Below, piece by piece: positions 22,390 to 28,648 of a stretch of 28,977 nt of DNA. A program made the translations under genes and the position numbers. Under the pieces are notes generated by a model, which worked only from the letters and a program-made list of their open reading frames with translations, was not told the origin of the DNA and made no database searches. Source of the stretch: GWF sp031972135 (GTDB lineage: Bacteria > Patescibacteriota > Microgenomatia > UBA1400 > UBA12108); NCBI GenBank assembly GCA_031972135.1, contig DALYFH010000013.1, positions 1 through 28,977 on the forward strand, read 5' to 3'. The number at the start of each line of letters is the position of its first letter. The stretch's first letter is position 1.

Positions 22390-24288
22390 ATGAACTTGCC
22401 CTTCCCTTTTGCTGGAAAAAACAAGAAAGCTGAGGATCAAGGTCCGGCGGTCTCTCCACCCATCCAGATTTTGGCAACCGGCACGACTAATGTTAAGGAC
22501 ATTATCGCCCCCGAAGCAATCGAGGTAGACTGGTCAGACGTCAAGATTAATGACACCTACTACCGTACCCTCTTTGTCGCTGGCTACCCTCGCTTTGTTA
22601 ACGCCAACTGGCTCTCCCCCCTAATCAACTTCCCCCACTCCCTCTCTATTTCTATGTTTATCTACCCAGTCGATGGTAAGGGGGTTATCGAGGATTTGAG
22701 GCGCAAGATTGCCGAGATGGAAGCCGAGCTCCAGGGAGATATCCAACGAGGCAAGATTATCAACATCGATACTCAGGTCAAACTCGAAGATGCTAGGAGT
22801 CTCCAGGAACAATTGGCCAAAGGAGCCGAGCGCTTCTTTCAGTTTGGGCTTTATATTACTATTCGCGATGACAAAAAAGACTCTCTAGACAAAGTTACTA
22901 ACCACATTAAATCAACTCTAGGTGCACTCCTCATAGTTGCTAAGACCGCCACCCTTCAGATCGAGGATGGCTTCAAAACCACCCTCCCCATGGGTAAAGA
23001 CTTCTTAAAAATCAATCGCAACATGGACACGACTAGTCTAGCTACCACCTTCCCTTTTACCAGTAGTGAGTTAACTGCTAACGAAGGGATCATGTATGGC
23101 ATCAATGAGCACAACGATAGTCTTGTGGTTTTTGACCGCTTTAGCCTAGAGAACGCCAACATGGTCGTCTTTGCCAAGTCGGGTTCAGGTAAAAGTTATA
23201 TGGTCAAACTCGAGATCCTCCGCTCTCTTCTTTTTGAAACCGAGGTAATCATTATTGATCCCGAGGATGAGTACCGCAAAATGGCCCAAACAGTTAATGG
23301 AACCTACATCGACTTCAGTTTTACCTCCCCTAATCGCATTAACCCCTTCGAGCTACCCCAGCTTGCCGAGCCAGACGAAAACGAGCTAGCCATGAAGATT
23401 ATTTCTCTGCATTCTCTCCTCAAAATCATGCTCGGTGATGTCACTGCCCAAGAAGAGGCCCTCCTCGACCGTGCGCTTGTCATGACCTACCAAATGAAGG
23501 GGATCAATAGGGACCCTGCTACCCACAAAAACGAACCCCCTCTTATGGAAGATTTATATAAAGCACTCGTCGGGATGGAAGAAGCAGTGGCGCGCGGCCT
23601 CGCCGACCGTCTCGAAAAATATGTTAAAGGTAGCTTTCAGGGTATTTTCTCCCAAAAAAGTAACGTGGACTTTGGCAAACAGCTAACTGTTTTTGGTATC
23701 AAAAATCTACAGGATGAGCTGCGCCCGACCGCCATCTTTATCATCCTTGACTACATCTGGACTAAGGTAAAGCGGGATCTCAAGCGCCGCCTCCTTGTGG
23801 TTGATGAGGCTTGGTATCTAATGAAAAACGAAGACTCGGCCACCTTCCTTTATGGAATCGCTAAGCGGGCTCGTAAATATTTCTTGGGTCTAACCACCAT
23901 CACACAAGACGTCGAAGACTTCTTAAAAGACGATCATGGTAAGGCGATTGTGAGTAACGCTAGTATTCAGGTACTGATGAAACAGAGCACCAGCGCAATC
24001 GAAAAACTAGCAAATGTCTTTTATCTCTCACAAGGAGAGCGTCATCTACTCTTAACTGCCGAAGTAGGAGAGTCTCTCTTCTTCGCCGGCCAAAACCACG
24101 TTGCCATGAGAGTAGTTGCTTCCCCCGAAGAACACGCGCTCATTACTACTGATCCCAGAGAAGCTCTCCGTAAAAAAGAGGAAGCGGCAGCTGTAGCCAC
24201 CAAGTCTGCTCAGGCTACACTAACTCAAAAACTTAATACCCTACCAAGTGACCAATCTTCCCAAAATTCTGTACCTCAAACTGTCTGA
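22390..24288 (+). CDS. virB4: VirB4/TraC-family T4SS ATPase
   Basis: 632 aa. The N-terminal half (residues about 50-240) is the CagE/TrbE/VirB4-type domain. The P-loop ATPase follows with Walker A KSGSGKSYM (Lys267, near residues 262-270), IIIDPEDEY, NPFELP, Walker B RLLVVDEAW (Asp472-Glu473), and the late motifs TTITQDVEDFL and NASIQVLMKQ. These are strongly diagnostic of the VirB4/TraC hexameric motor that powers pilus assembly and transport at the inner membrane. The first 30 residues are polar and unstructured, and the tail is Ala/Lys/Gln-rich. It ends in TGA, showing standard code use. Slightly shorter than Agrobacterium VirB4 (about 790 aa). Confidence 0.95.
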   Translation: MNLPFPFAGKNKKAEDQGPAVSPPIQILATGTTNVKDIIAPEAIEVDWSDVKINDTYYRTLFVAGYPRFVNANWLSPLINFPHSLSISMFIYPVDGKGVIEDLRRKIAEMEAELQGDIQRGKIINIDTQVKLEDARSLQEQLAKGAERFFQFGLYITIRDDKKDSLDKVTNHIKSTLGALLIVAKTATLQIEDGFKTTLPMGKDFLKINRNMDTTSLATTFPFTSSELTANEGIMYGINEHNDSLVVFDRFSLENANMVVFAKSGSGKSYMVKLEILRSLLFETEVIIIDPEDEYRKMAQTVNGTYIDFSFTSPNRINPFELPQLAEPDENELAMKIISLHSLLKIMLGDVTAQEEALLDRALVMTYQMKGINRDPATHKNEPPLMEDLYKALVGMEEAVARGLADRLEKYVKGSFQGIFSQKSNVDFGKQLTVFGIKNLQDELRPTAIFIILDYIWTKVKRDLKRRLLVVDEAWYLMKNEDSATFLYGIAKRARKYFLGLTTITQDVEDFLKDDHGKAIVSNASIQVLMKQSTSAIEKLANVFYLSQGERHLLLTAEVGESLFFAGQNHVAMRVVASPEEHALITTDPREALRKKEEAAAVATKSAQATLTQKLNTLPSDQSSQNSVPQTV

Positions 24289-24336
24289 TTCTCTGACTTT
24301 CCGAGTTCTCCGAGTATTCTGAGTTTTCCGACTACC
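24285..24336. repeat. 8-9 bp tandem repeat cluster after virB4
   Basis: CYGA cores at 24285, 24293, 24301, 24310, 24319 and 24328 (steps 8, 8, 9, 9, 9), unit about CYGAGTTTT, the same family as the cluster before virB4. It covers the virB4 stop codon and nearly all of the space between the convergent virB4 and dnaN genes. Confidence 0.75.
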
Positions 24337-24341
24337 TAGCC

Positions 24342-25445
24342 CTACGCATTTATCGGCATTACTACGTAAAAAGTATTTTCGCGACCCGATTCACTCTCTG
24401 CAATCATTCCCGGCGCCAGTTTGCCCCCCAAGCCTATCCAGACAGATTCTGAACTAAGAAGCTGTAAATAGTCCATCACATACTTAGCATTAAAAATAAC
24501 CTCTAGAGACTCCTCCCCTTCGGTTTTGGCTTCCACTTCAATAGAACCCTCGCCACTACTAGTCGAACTCGAGGCAATAGATAATTTGCCGCGCGTAACC
24601 ACCCACTTCATCATATTGGAGTTGTCTCTCGCAAAAACTAGCGCTGTTTTTACAGCACCCAGAAGTTCCTCTCTAGATAAAGTTATTCTCTCAACAAATT
24701 CTTTGGGTAAGATTTTATTATAGTCAGGAAAGTTACCCTCTATTATTTGAGTAATAAACAACAACTGTTCCCCCTCAAATAATACCTGTTTAGATTCTGG
24801 CAGATATCCTATTTTTATAACTCCCTCTTTAATAATTTTGCCACACTCAAATAGCGCTCTAGCTGGGACTAACAATGAAAGTCCCTGAGTCGCTGTAGAG
24901 CCCTTGATTTTGACTGTGGCTACAGCTAGCCGGAATCCATCAGTAGCCACTAACCGCAGGCTCTGTGAGACCTCCATGAGTACACCAGTAAGCACGGGGC
25001 GTAGCGAATCTTTGGCGCTCGCAAAGCCGACGTTCAATATCCCTTGGGAGAGCTCATTAGAGGATATTTCAATCAAAGATTCATTCATTACAGGAAGTAC
25101 TGGGAACTCAGATGCATCAACCGTTGCTATCTTACCCTTAAAACTTCCTGATTTTATGGTGAGAGACATTTCTTTGAGCTCCATCGAGAGCTTACCTGGC
25201 GAGAGTGTGGAGAGTAGTTCATTAAAAGTCTTAGCGGGTACCGCTACCACTCCGACTTGTTCTACCTTGGCTGACAGAGTTAGTCTAATCCCAATCTCTA
25301 GGTCAGTCGCCGAGAGGATAATCTCTGTTTGTTTGGCCTCAATTCTAATAGAAGATAGGACTGGTAGCTGGGTGCGACTCGAAACCGCTCTCATTACAAC
25401 GGCCATGCCTTTTAACAATTCTTCCTGCAAGATTTCTATTTTCAT
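24342..25445 (-). CDS. dnaN: DNA polymerase III beta subunit (sliding clamp)
   Basis: 367 aa, the usual clamp length. Starts MKIEILQEELLKGMAVVMRA and shows the family order of three repeated clamp domains: SSRTQLPVLSSIRIEA and LSATDLEIGIR in domain 1, RPVLTGVLMEV and VATDGFRLAV in domain 2, and the C-terminal YVVMPINA, which matches the conserved clamp ending. It forms a ring that tethers the replicative polymerase. It lies after dnaA across oriC, the classic order. A purine-rich AGGGG lies just before the ATG and a likely short leader overlaps the AT-rich edge of oriC. Confidence 0.97.
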   Translation of the reverse strand: MKIEILQEELLKGMAVVMRAVSSRTQLPVLSSIRIEAKQTEIILSATDLEIGIRLTLSAKVEQVGVVAVPAKTFNELLSTLSPGKLSMELKEMSLTIKSGSFKGKIATVDASEFPVLPVMNESLIEISSNELSQGILNVGFASAKDSLRPVLTGVLMEVSQSLRLVATDGFRLAVATVKIKGSTATQGLSLLVPARALFECGKIIKEGVIKIGYLPESKQVLFEGEQLLFITQIIEGNFPDYNKILPKEFVERITLSREELLGAVKTALVFARDNSNMMKWVVTRGKLSIASSSTSSGEGSIEVEAKTEGEESLEVIFNAKYVMDYLQLLSSESVWIGLGGKLAPGMIAESESGRENTFYVVMPINA

Positions 25446-25686
25446 TTTTCCCCTTATATGTACTATAGACTATTCAATTTAATAATAATTAGTAATTATA
25501 GTAGGGTCTGTGGATAAGTGGATACCTATCCGGTAGACGCTGTGGATAACCACTCGGAAAGAATTGGGGATAAATAAAGGGTTATTGTTGATAACCGACT
25601 TATCCACTATTATCCTCAAGTTATCCTCATCTTTTCCCGCACTTTTCCTCATACTTATCCACAACTATTGTGGATAACTGTGGTGC
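25446..25686. other. oriC: Chromosomal replication origin (oriC) between dnaA and dnaN
   Basis: The 241-nt gap holds four perfect DnaA boxes: TGTGGATAA at 25509, 25541 and 25669 and TTATCCACA at 25655. Near matches lie at 25565, 25586, 25600, 25610 and 25621. An AT-rich stretch (about 25474-25500) next to the first box is a candidate unwinding element. The two boxes nearest dnaA form a perfect inverted pair (25655-25664 and 25668-25677, three-base spacer). Position between dnaA and dnaN is typical of oriC. Confidence 0.93.
25490..25504 (+). other. DnaA-trio-like tract
   Basis: Read on the plus strand the triplets are TAG, TAA, TTA, TAG, TAG, followed by a short GC-rich spacer (GGTC) and the DnaA box at 25509. 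Four of five fit the [T/A]A[G/A] DnaA-trio rule. Box, GC spacer and trio order matches the unwinding site described in Bacillus subtilis. Confidence 0.6.
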
Positions 25687-27033
25687 TCATAATTCGTGTC
25701 TAATGTCAGCAATTGTTTTAGAGAGTTGAGGGTTAGTTTTTAACTCTTCTTTAATCTTTTCAACTGCATGAATGACGGTAGTATGATCTCTCCCACCAAA
25801 GAGCTCCCCTATTTGTACATAAGGCAGTGACAACTCTTCATATAATAAATACATGGCCGCGTGTCTCGCAGCAGTAAGTGGTGCCTTGCGAGATACTCCA
25901 GTTAGCTCAGTTACTTTGTAACTAAAATACTGAGCCGTTTTATTGATAACCGATTGAGGTCTGATTCGATGATTGCGCCGCTCAGAAGTGGCTCCAAAGT
26001 TCTCTCTAATCAGATCCTGGTCGATGGGCCTCTTCTCCGAGTGTGACTTTGCTATGATTGCCTGCAGAGTCCCCTCCAGTTCACGAATGTTGCCCACCGC
26101 CTTTTCAGCAACTAGTGCAATCAGATCTGGTGAAACTTCTAGCCCTAGCGCTATACATTTTTGTGTCAAAATCGCCGTTCTTGTTTCAAAATCAGGGCTT
26201 TGCACATCCACCATGAGTCCGCCCATAAATCGGGAGGATAGCCTCTCCTCCAGTCGCGAAATTTCTTGTGGAGGTCTATCTGATGTGAGGACGATCTGTC
26301 TTTGTGACATATATAACTCATTAAAGGTATGAAAGAATTCTTCTTGGATATATTCTTTGCCGGCAATAAACTGAATATCATCAATAAGTAATAGATTTGG
26401 TGCCCTGTATTTCTTTTTAAATGCTGCGGTTCTCTTGTTCTGTAGACTCGCAATCAAATCACTTCCAAAAGTCTCCGCCGAGATATACATAATGTCCCAG
26501 TCTGGGTGGTCTGTATAAACGGCGTGACCTATCGCGTGCATTAAGTGAGTCTTGCCTAGTCCTACCCCACCATAAATAAATAGTGGGTTGTATCTGGTTC
26601 CTGGACTCTTGGCTACACCTTGTGCCGCTGCATATGCAAAGTTATTAGAAGAGCCAACAATATAAGTGTCAAAAGTGAGTCGCGGGTTTAGGTTGTGTGA
26701 GCCAGTACCGGTTGGTATACTAGCTTTTGGAGCTGGTTGAAATAGTGGCATAGAGCCAGCCTGCTCCATCCCCCCCTCTTTGCCAATCTCATATTTAATG
26801 GTACATGGACTATTAACTACTCGCTCAATCGCCTTGATAACGTGCTTCCCATATTTCTCATCCATCATCTGGATGTGATACTTGGTGGGGCACATTATAG
26901 TAGCTGTTACTCTGTCTCCCTCTTGCTCTAATGAGATTAACGATAAAGGCTTTATATATCCAGCAAAATATGTCTTAGACAGTGTAAGTTCTAGATCGGT
27001 TAATACCGCTCTCCATACCGAGTTGGCATCCAT
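25687..27033 (-). CDS. dnaA: Chromosomal replication initiator protein DnaA
   Basis: 448 aa. Domain I covers about residues 1-85 (MDANSVWRAVLTDLELTLSK). A short linker leads to the AAA+ domain III, which opens with LTFDTYIVGSSNNFAYAAAQ, carries Walker A GGVGLGKTHL (Lys161) and Walker B LLLIDDIQF (about 214-222), and SSRF as sensor/Arg-finger region. Domain IV has the DnaA signature GRDHTTVIHAVEKI. It opens oriC and loads the helicase. The start ATG is six bases after a weak AATAAT (minus strand 27040-27045), consistent with leaderless transcription. It is divergent from rpmH, as in many bacteria. Confidence 0.98.
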   Translation of the reverse strand: MDANSVWRAVLTDLELTLSKTYFAGYIKPLSLISLEQEGDRVTATIMCPTKYHIQMMDEKYGKHVIKAIERVVNSPCTIKYEIGKEGGMEQAGSMPLFQPAPKASIPTGTGSHNLNPRLTFDTYIVGSSNNFAYAAAQGVAKSPGTRYNPLFIYGGVGLGKTHLMHAIGHAVYTDHPDWDIMYISAETFGSDLIASLQNKRTAAFKKKYRAPNLLLIDDIQFIAGKEYIQEEFFHTFNELYMSQRQIVLTSDRPPQEISRLEERLSSRFMGGLMVDVQSPDFETRTAILTQKCIALGLEVSPDLIALVAEKAVGNIRELEGTLQAIIAKSHSEKRPIDQDLIRENFGATSERRNHRIRPQSVINKTAQYFSYKVTELTGVSRKAPLTAARHAAMYLLYEELSLPYVQIGELFGGRDHTTVIHAVEKIKEELKTNPQLSKTIADIRHEL

Positions 27034-27152
27034 AATTATATTATTCCGGGGCAGCTATATAAACTAGTGATGGGATTAATTATCCCCATTTTTTCCACAA
27101 TTGAAAATAGGGCACAAGTGTATCCCACAGTGACAAATCCCCTCTCATCGCT

Positions 27153-27158
27153 TATAAT
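27153..27158 (+). promoter_or_regulatory. -10 box for rpmH operon (leaderless)
   Basis: Perfect TATAAT, seven bases before the rpmH ATG at 27166. A longer in-frame start at 27067 is rejected because L34 is about 44 aa. Confidence 0.7.
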
Positions 27159-27165
27159 CCAACAC

Positions 27166-27300
27166 ATGAAACAAACCTACCAACCAAAAAAGAAAAAAAG
27201 AGCCCGCGTCCATGGTTTTCGTGCCCGGATGGCTACTCACAAAGGTCGCCTCGTCCTCTCTCGCCGCCGCTCCTCAGGTCGCCGCAGCCTCACTGTATAA
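27166..27300 (+). CDS. rpmH: Ribosomal protein bL34
   Basis: 44 aa: begins MKQTYQPKKKKRARVHGFRA and continues RMATHKGRLVLSRRR to the basic end. This matches the bL34 pattern (KRTYQPxxxKRxRxHGFRxRMxTxxGRxVLxxRRxKGRxxL), with the slight change SGRRSLTV at the end. Component of the large ribosomal subunit. First gene of the rpmH-rnpA-yidD-yidC-jag cluster; rnpA follows after seven bases. Confidence 0.97.
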   Translation: MKQTYQPKKKKRARVHGFRARMATHKGRLVLSRRRSSGRRSLTV

Positions 27301-27307
27301 TTAATTA

Positions 27308-27640
27308 ATGATCCCTAAATCTAGTAAGTTCCCTCTCCGCACCGAATTATTGCGTTTTCGAACGCGCGCCAAAAAAATCGCAACTTCTCACCTACTTATT
27401 TCTTATCTCCCTCATATCCCCAGCGAAGCCGTAGGCGAAGTGGGACGTCTCGGGGTAATAGTCCCCAAAAAAGTAAACAAGCTCGCAACGACCCGCAATT
27501 ATCTCAAGCGTCTGGTATACGATACTCTCTGGCCACAGATTAAAGATCAGAACATGGATGTCGTTGTGGTCTTTAAGCCACTGCCCCTCAAAAAAACAGC
27601 AGCAACCAAAAAAATACTCCAAGCAGAGCTACATGTATAA
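27308..27640 (+). CDS. rnpA: Ribonuclease P protein component
   Basis: 110 aa protein cofactor of RNase P, which matures tRNA 5' ends. Recognised by position and by LGVIVPKKVNKLATTRNYLKRL, the RnpA strand plus RNR helix block, followed by MDVVVVFKP. The usual RNRxKR reads TRNYLKR, so one Arg is lost. Residues about 38-47 (PSEAVGEVGR) are encoded by a 29-nt hairpin repeat inserted in frame just before the conserved strand. The stop codon overlaps the start region of yidD. Confidence is lowered only slightly because of the weak motif. Confidence 0.9.
   Translation: MIPKSSKFPLRTELLRFRTRAKKIATSHLLISYLPHIPSEAVGEVGRLGVIVPKKVNKLATTRNYLKRLVYDTLWPQIKDQNMDVVVVFKPLPLKKTAATKKILQAELHV
27417..27445 (+). 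repeat. 29-nt interspersed hairpin repeat inside rnpA
   Basis: Begins TCCCCAGCGAAGCC and ends GGCGAAGTGGGA, with end and centre pairing like the copy at 12125-12153 (23 of 29 identical). It is translated as part of RnpA without breaking the frame. Confidence 0.72.
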
Positions 27641-27848
27641 ATTCTATCGACTAACTTCCCCTTATTTCAAAGCAATCGCTCACAATCTGGGGATATCCCG
27701 AGGCTCTTGTCGCTATACTCCCACTTGTTCACTGTATGCTAAACAAGCCTTTCAAAAACATGGATTGCTCAAGGGTGCTTGGTTATCTGCGCTTAGGCTG
27801 TTAAAATGTCACCCATGGAGCAAGGGAGGCTACAATCCTGTTCCTTAG
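27633..27848 (+). CDS. yidD: Membrane protein insertion efficiency factor YidD
   Basis: 71 aa from the ATG at 27633, which overlaps the rnpA stop region. It contains CRYTPTCSLYAKQAFQKHG and LLKCHPWSKGGYNPVP, the YidD signature (CxxxPTCSxYxxxA... CHPWxxGGxDPVP). It is thought to aid YidC-dependent membrane protein insertion. The frame is open upstream to 27558, but that would overlap rnpA and lacks family similarity. Adjacent to yidC as usual. Confidence 0.96.
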   Translation: MYKFYRLTSPYFKAIAHNLGISRGSCRYTPTCSLYAKQAFQKHGLLKGAWLSALRLLKCHPWSKGGYNPVP

Positions 27849-27859
27849 ATTACCAACCT

Positions 27860-27886
27860 GATTTACTGGGTTTACTTGATTTACCT
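27860..27886 (+). repeat. 9-bp tandem repeat before yidC
   Basis: GATTTACTG, GGTTTACTT, GATTTACCT, three head-to-tail 9-bp units filling half of the 54-nt gap between yidD and yidC. The same period as the repeat clusters around virB4, with a different unit. Confidence 0.65.
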
Positions 27887-27902
27887 AGTCTAAACGATAA
27901 TT

Positions 27903-28637
27903 ATGTATCACACCTATATTTATCAACCCATCCTAAACACTCTACTCTGGTTATATCAGACGATGGGTGGAAACCTAGGTATTGCCATCATTGTTTTAAC
28001 ACTCTTGGTTCGCACTGTTTTGATCCCCTTTACGCTCCCCCAGATGAAGTCAGCCAAAAAAATGGCCGCCCTCAAACCCGAGCTTGATGCGCTCAAGAAA
28101 AAGCATGGTAGCGACGCAAAGTTACTCCAACAAAAAACTCTCGAGCTTTACCAAAAAAATCAGATCAATCCCGCCGCCGGCTGTCTACCTTTTATTGCGC
28201 AGTTTGTAGTTCTTATCGCGCTCTATCAAGTATTTATGAATACTCTCGGTGGCAATGGAATGGGTGAGATAAACTCTCTTTTCCTCTGGTGGGATCTCAA
28301 AGTCAAAGACACTACTTTTGTCCTCCCAGTCCTCGCTGGCCTCTTTCAGTTTGTGACATCCGTCGCTCTCCTCCCAGCTATCGAGAACGAGCCAGCCAAA
28401 AGAGAAGGAACTAAAGAGCAAAAAGAAGATATTGCCGAGATGGCAACTAGTATGCAGCAGCAAATGGTTTTTATGATGCCGATTATGACGGTTATATTCT
28501 CTCTCCAATTCCCTTCGGGCCTCGCTCTCTATTGGGTTATCACCACAGCTTTCTCACTCGTCCAGCAATTAGTAGTCTCTGGTCCCGGCGGGATTAGTCT
28601 CTACTGGGAAAAAATTAGCAAAATGTTTAATAAATAA
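27903..28637 (+). CDS. yidC: Membrane protein insertase YidC/Oxa1 family
   Basis: 244 aa, the short form without the large periplasmic domain of Gram-negative YidC. A first helix region (NLGIAIIVLTLLVRTVLIPF) carries the conserved Arg in the hydrophobic groove. A cytoplasmic helical hairpin (MKSAKKMAALKPELDALKKK to PAAGCLPF) follows, then helices with FVLIALYQVF-like, FVLPVLAGLFQFVTSVALLP and FPSGLALYWVITTAFSLVQQ. It inserts membrane proteins with or without Sec, and would serve the many small T4SS membrane proteins here. Jag follows after 11 bases. Confidence 0.97.
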   Translation: MYHTYIYQPILNTLLWLYQTMGGNLGIAIIVLTLLVRTVLIPFTLPQMKSAKKMAALKPELDALKKKHGSDAKLLQQKTLELYQKNQINPAAGCLPFIAQFVVLIALYQVFMNTLGGNGMGEINSLFLWWDLKVKDTTFVLPVLAGLFQFVTSVALLPAIENEPAKREGTKEQKEDIAEMATSMQQQMVFMMPIMTVIFSLQFPSGLALYWVITTAFSLVQQLVVSGPGGISLYWEKISKMFNK

Positions 28638-28648
28638 TAAGGAAAAAT

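Noticed and set aside
6215..24288. Integrative conjugative element
   Set aside because: No integrase, relaxase, coupling protein, transposase, tRNA or attachment repeats are seen, and the locus lies next to oriC.
22260..24336. CRISPR array
   Set aside because: Units are only 8-9 bp with no unique spacers and no cas genes nearby.
24904..25482. 192-aa plus-strand ORF
   Set aside because: It is fully antisense to dnaN, which is certain; its composition is that of a shadow frame.
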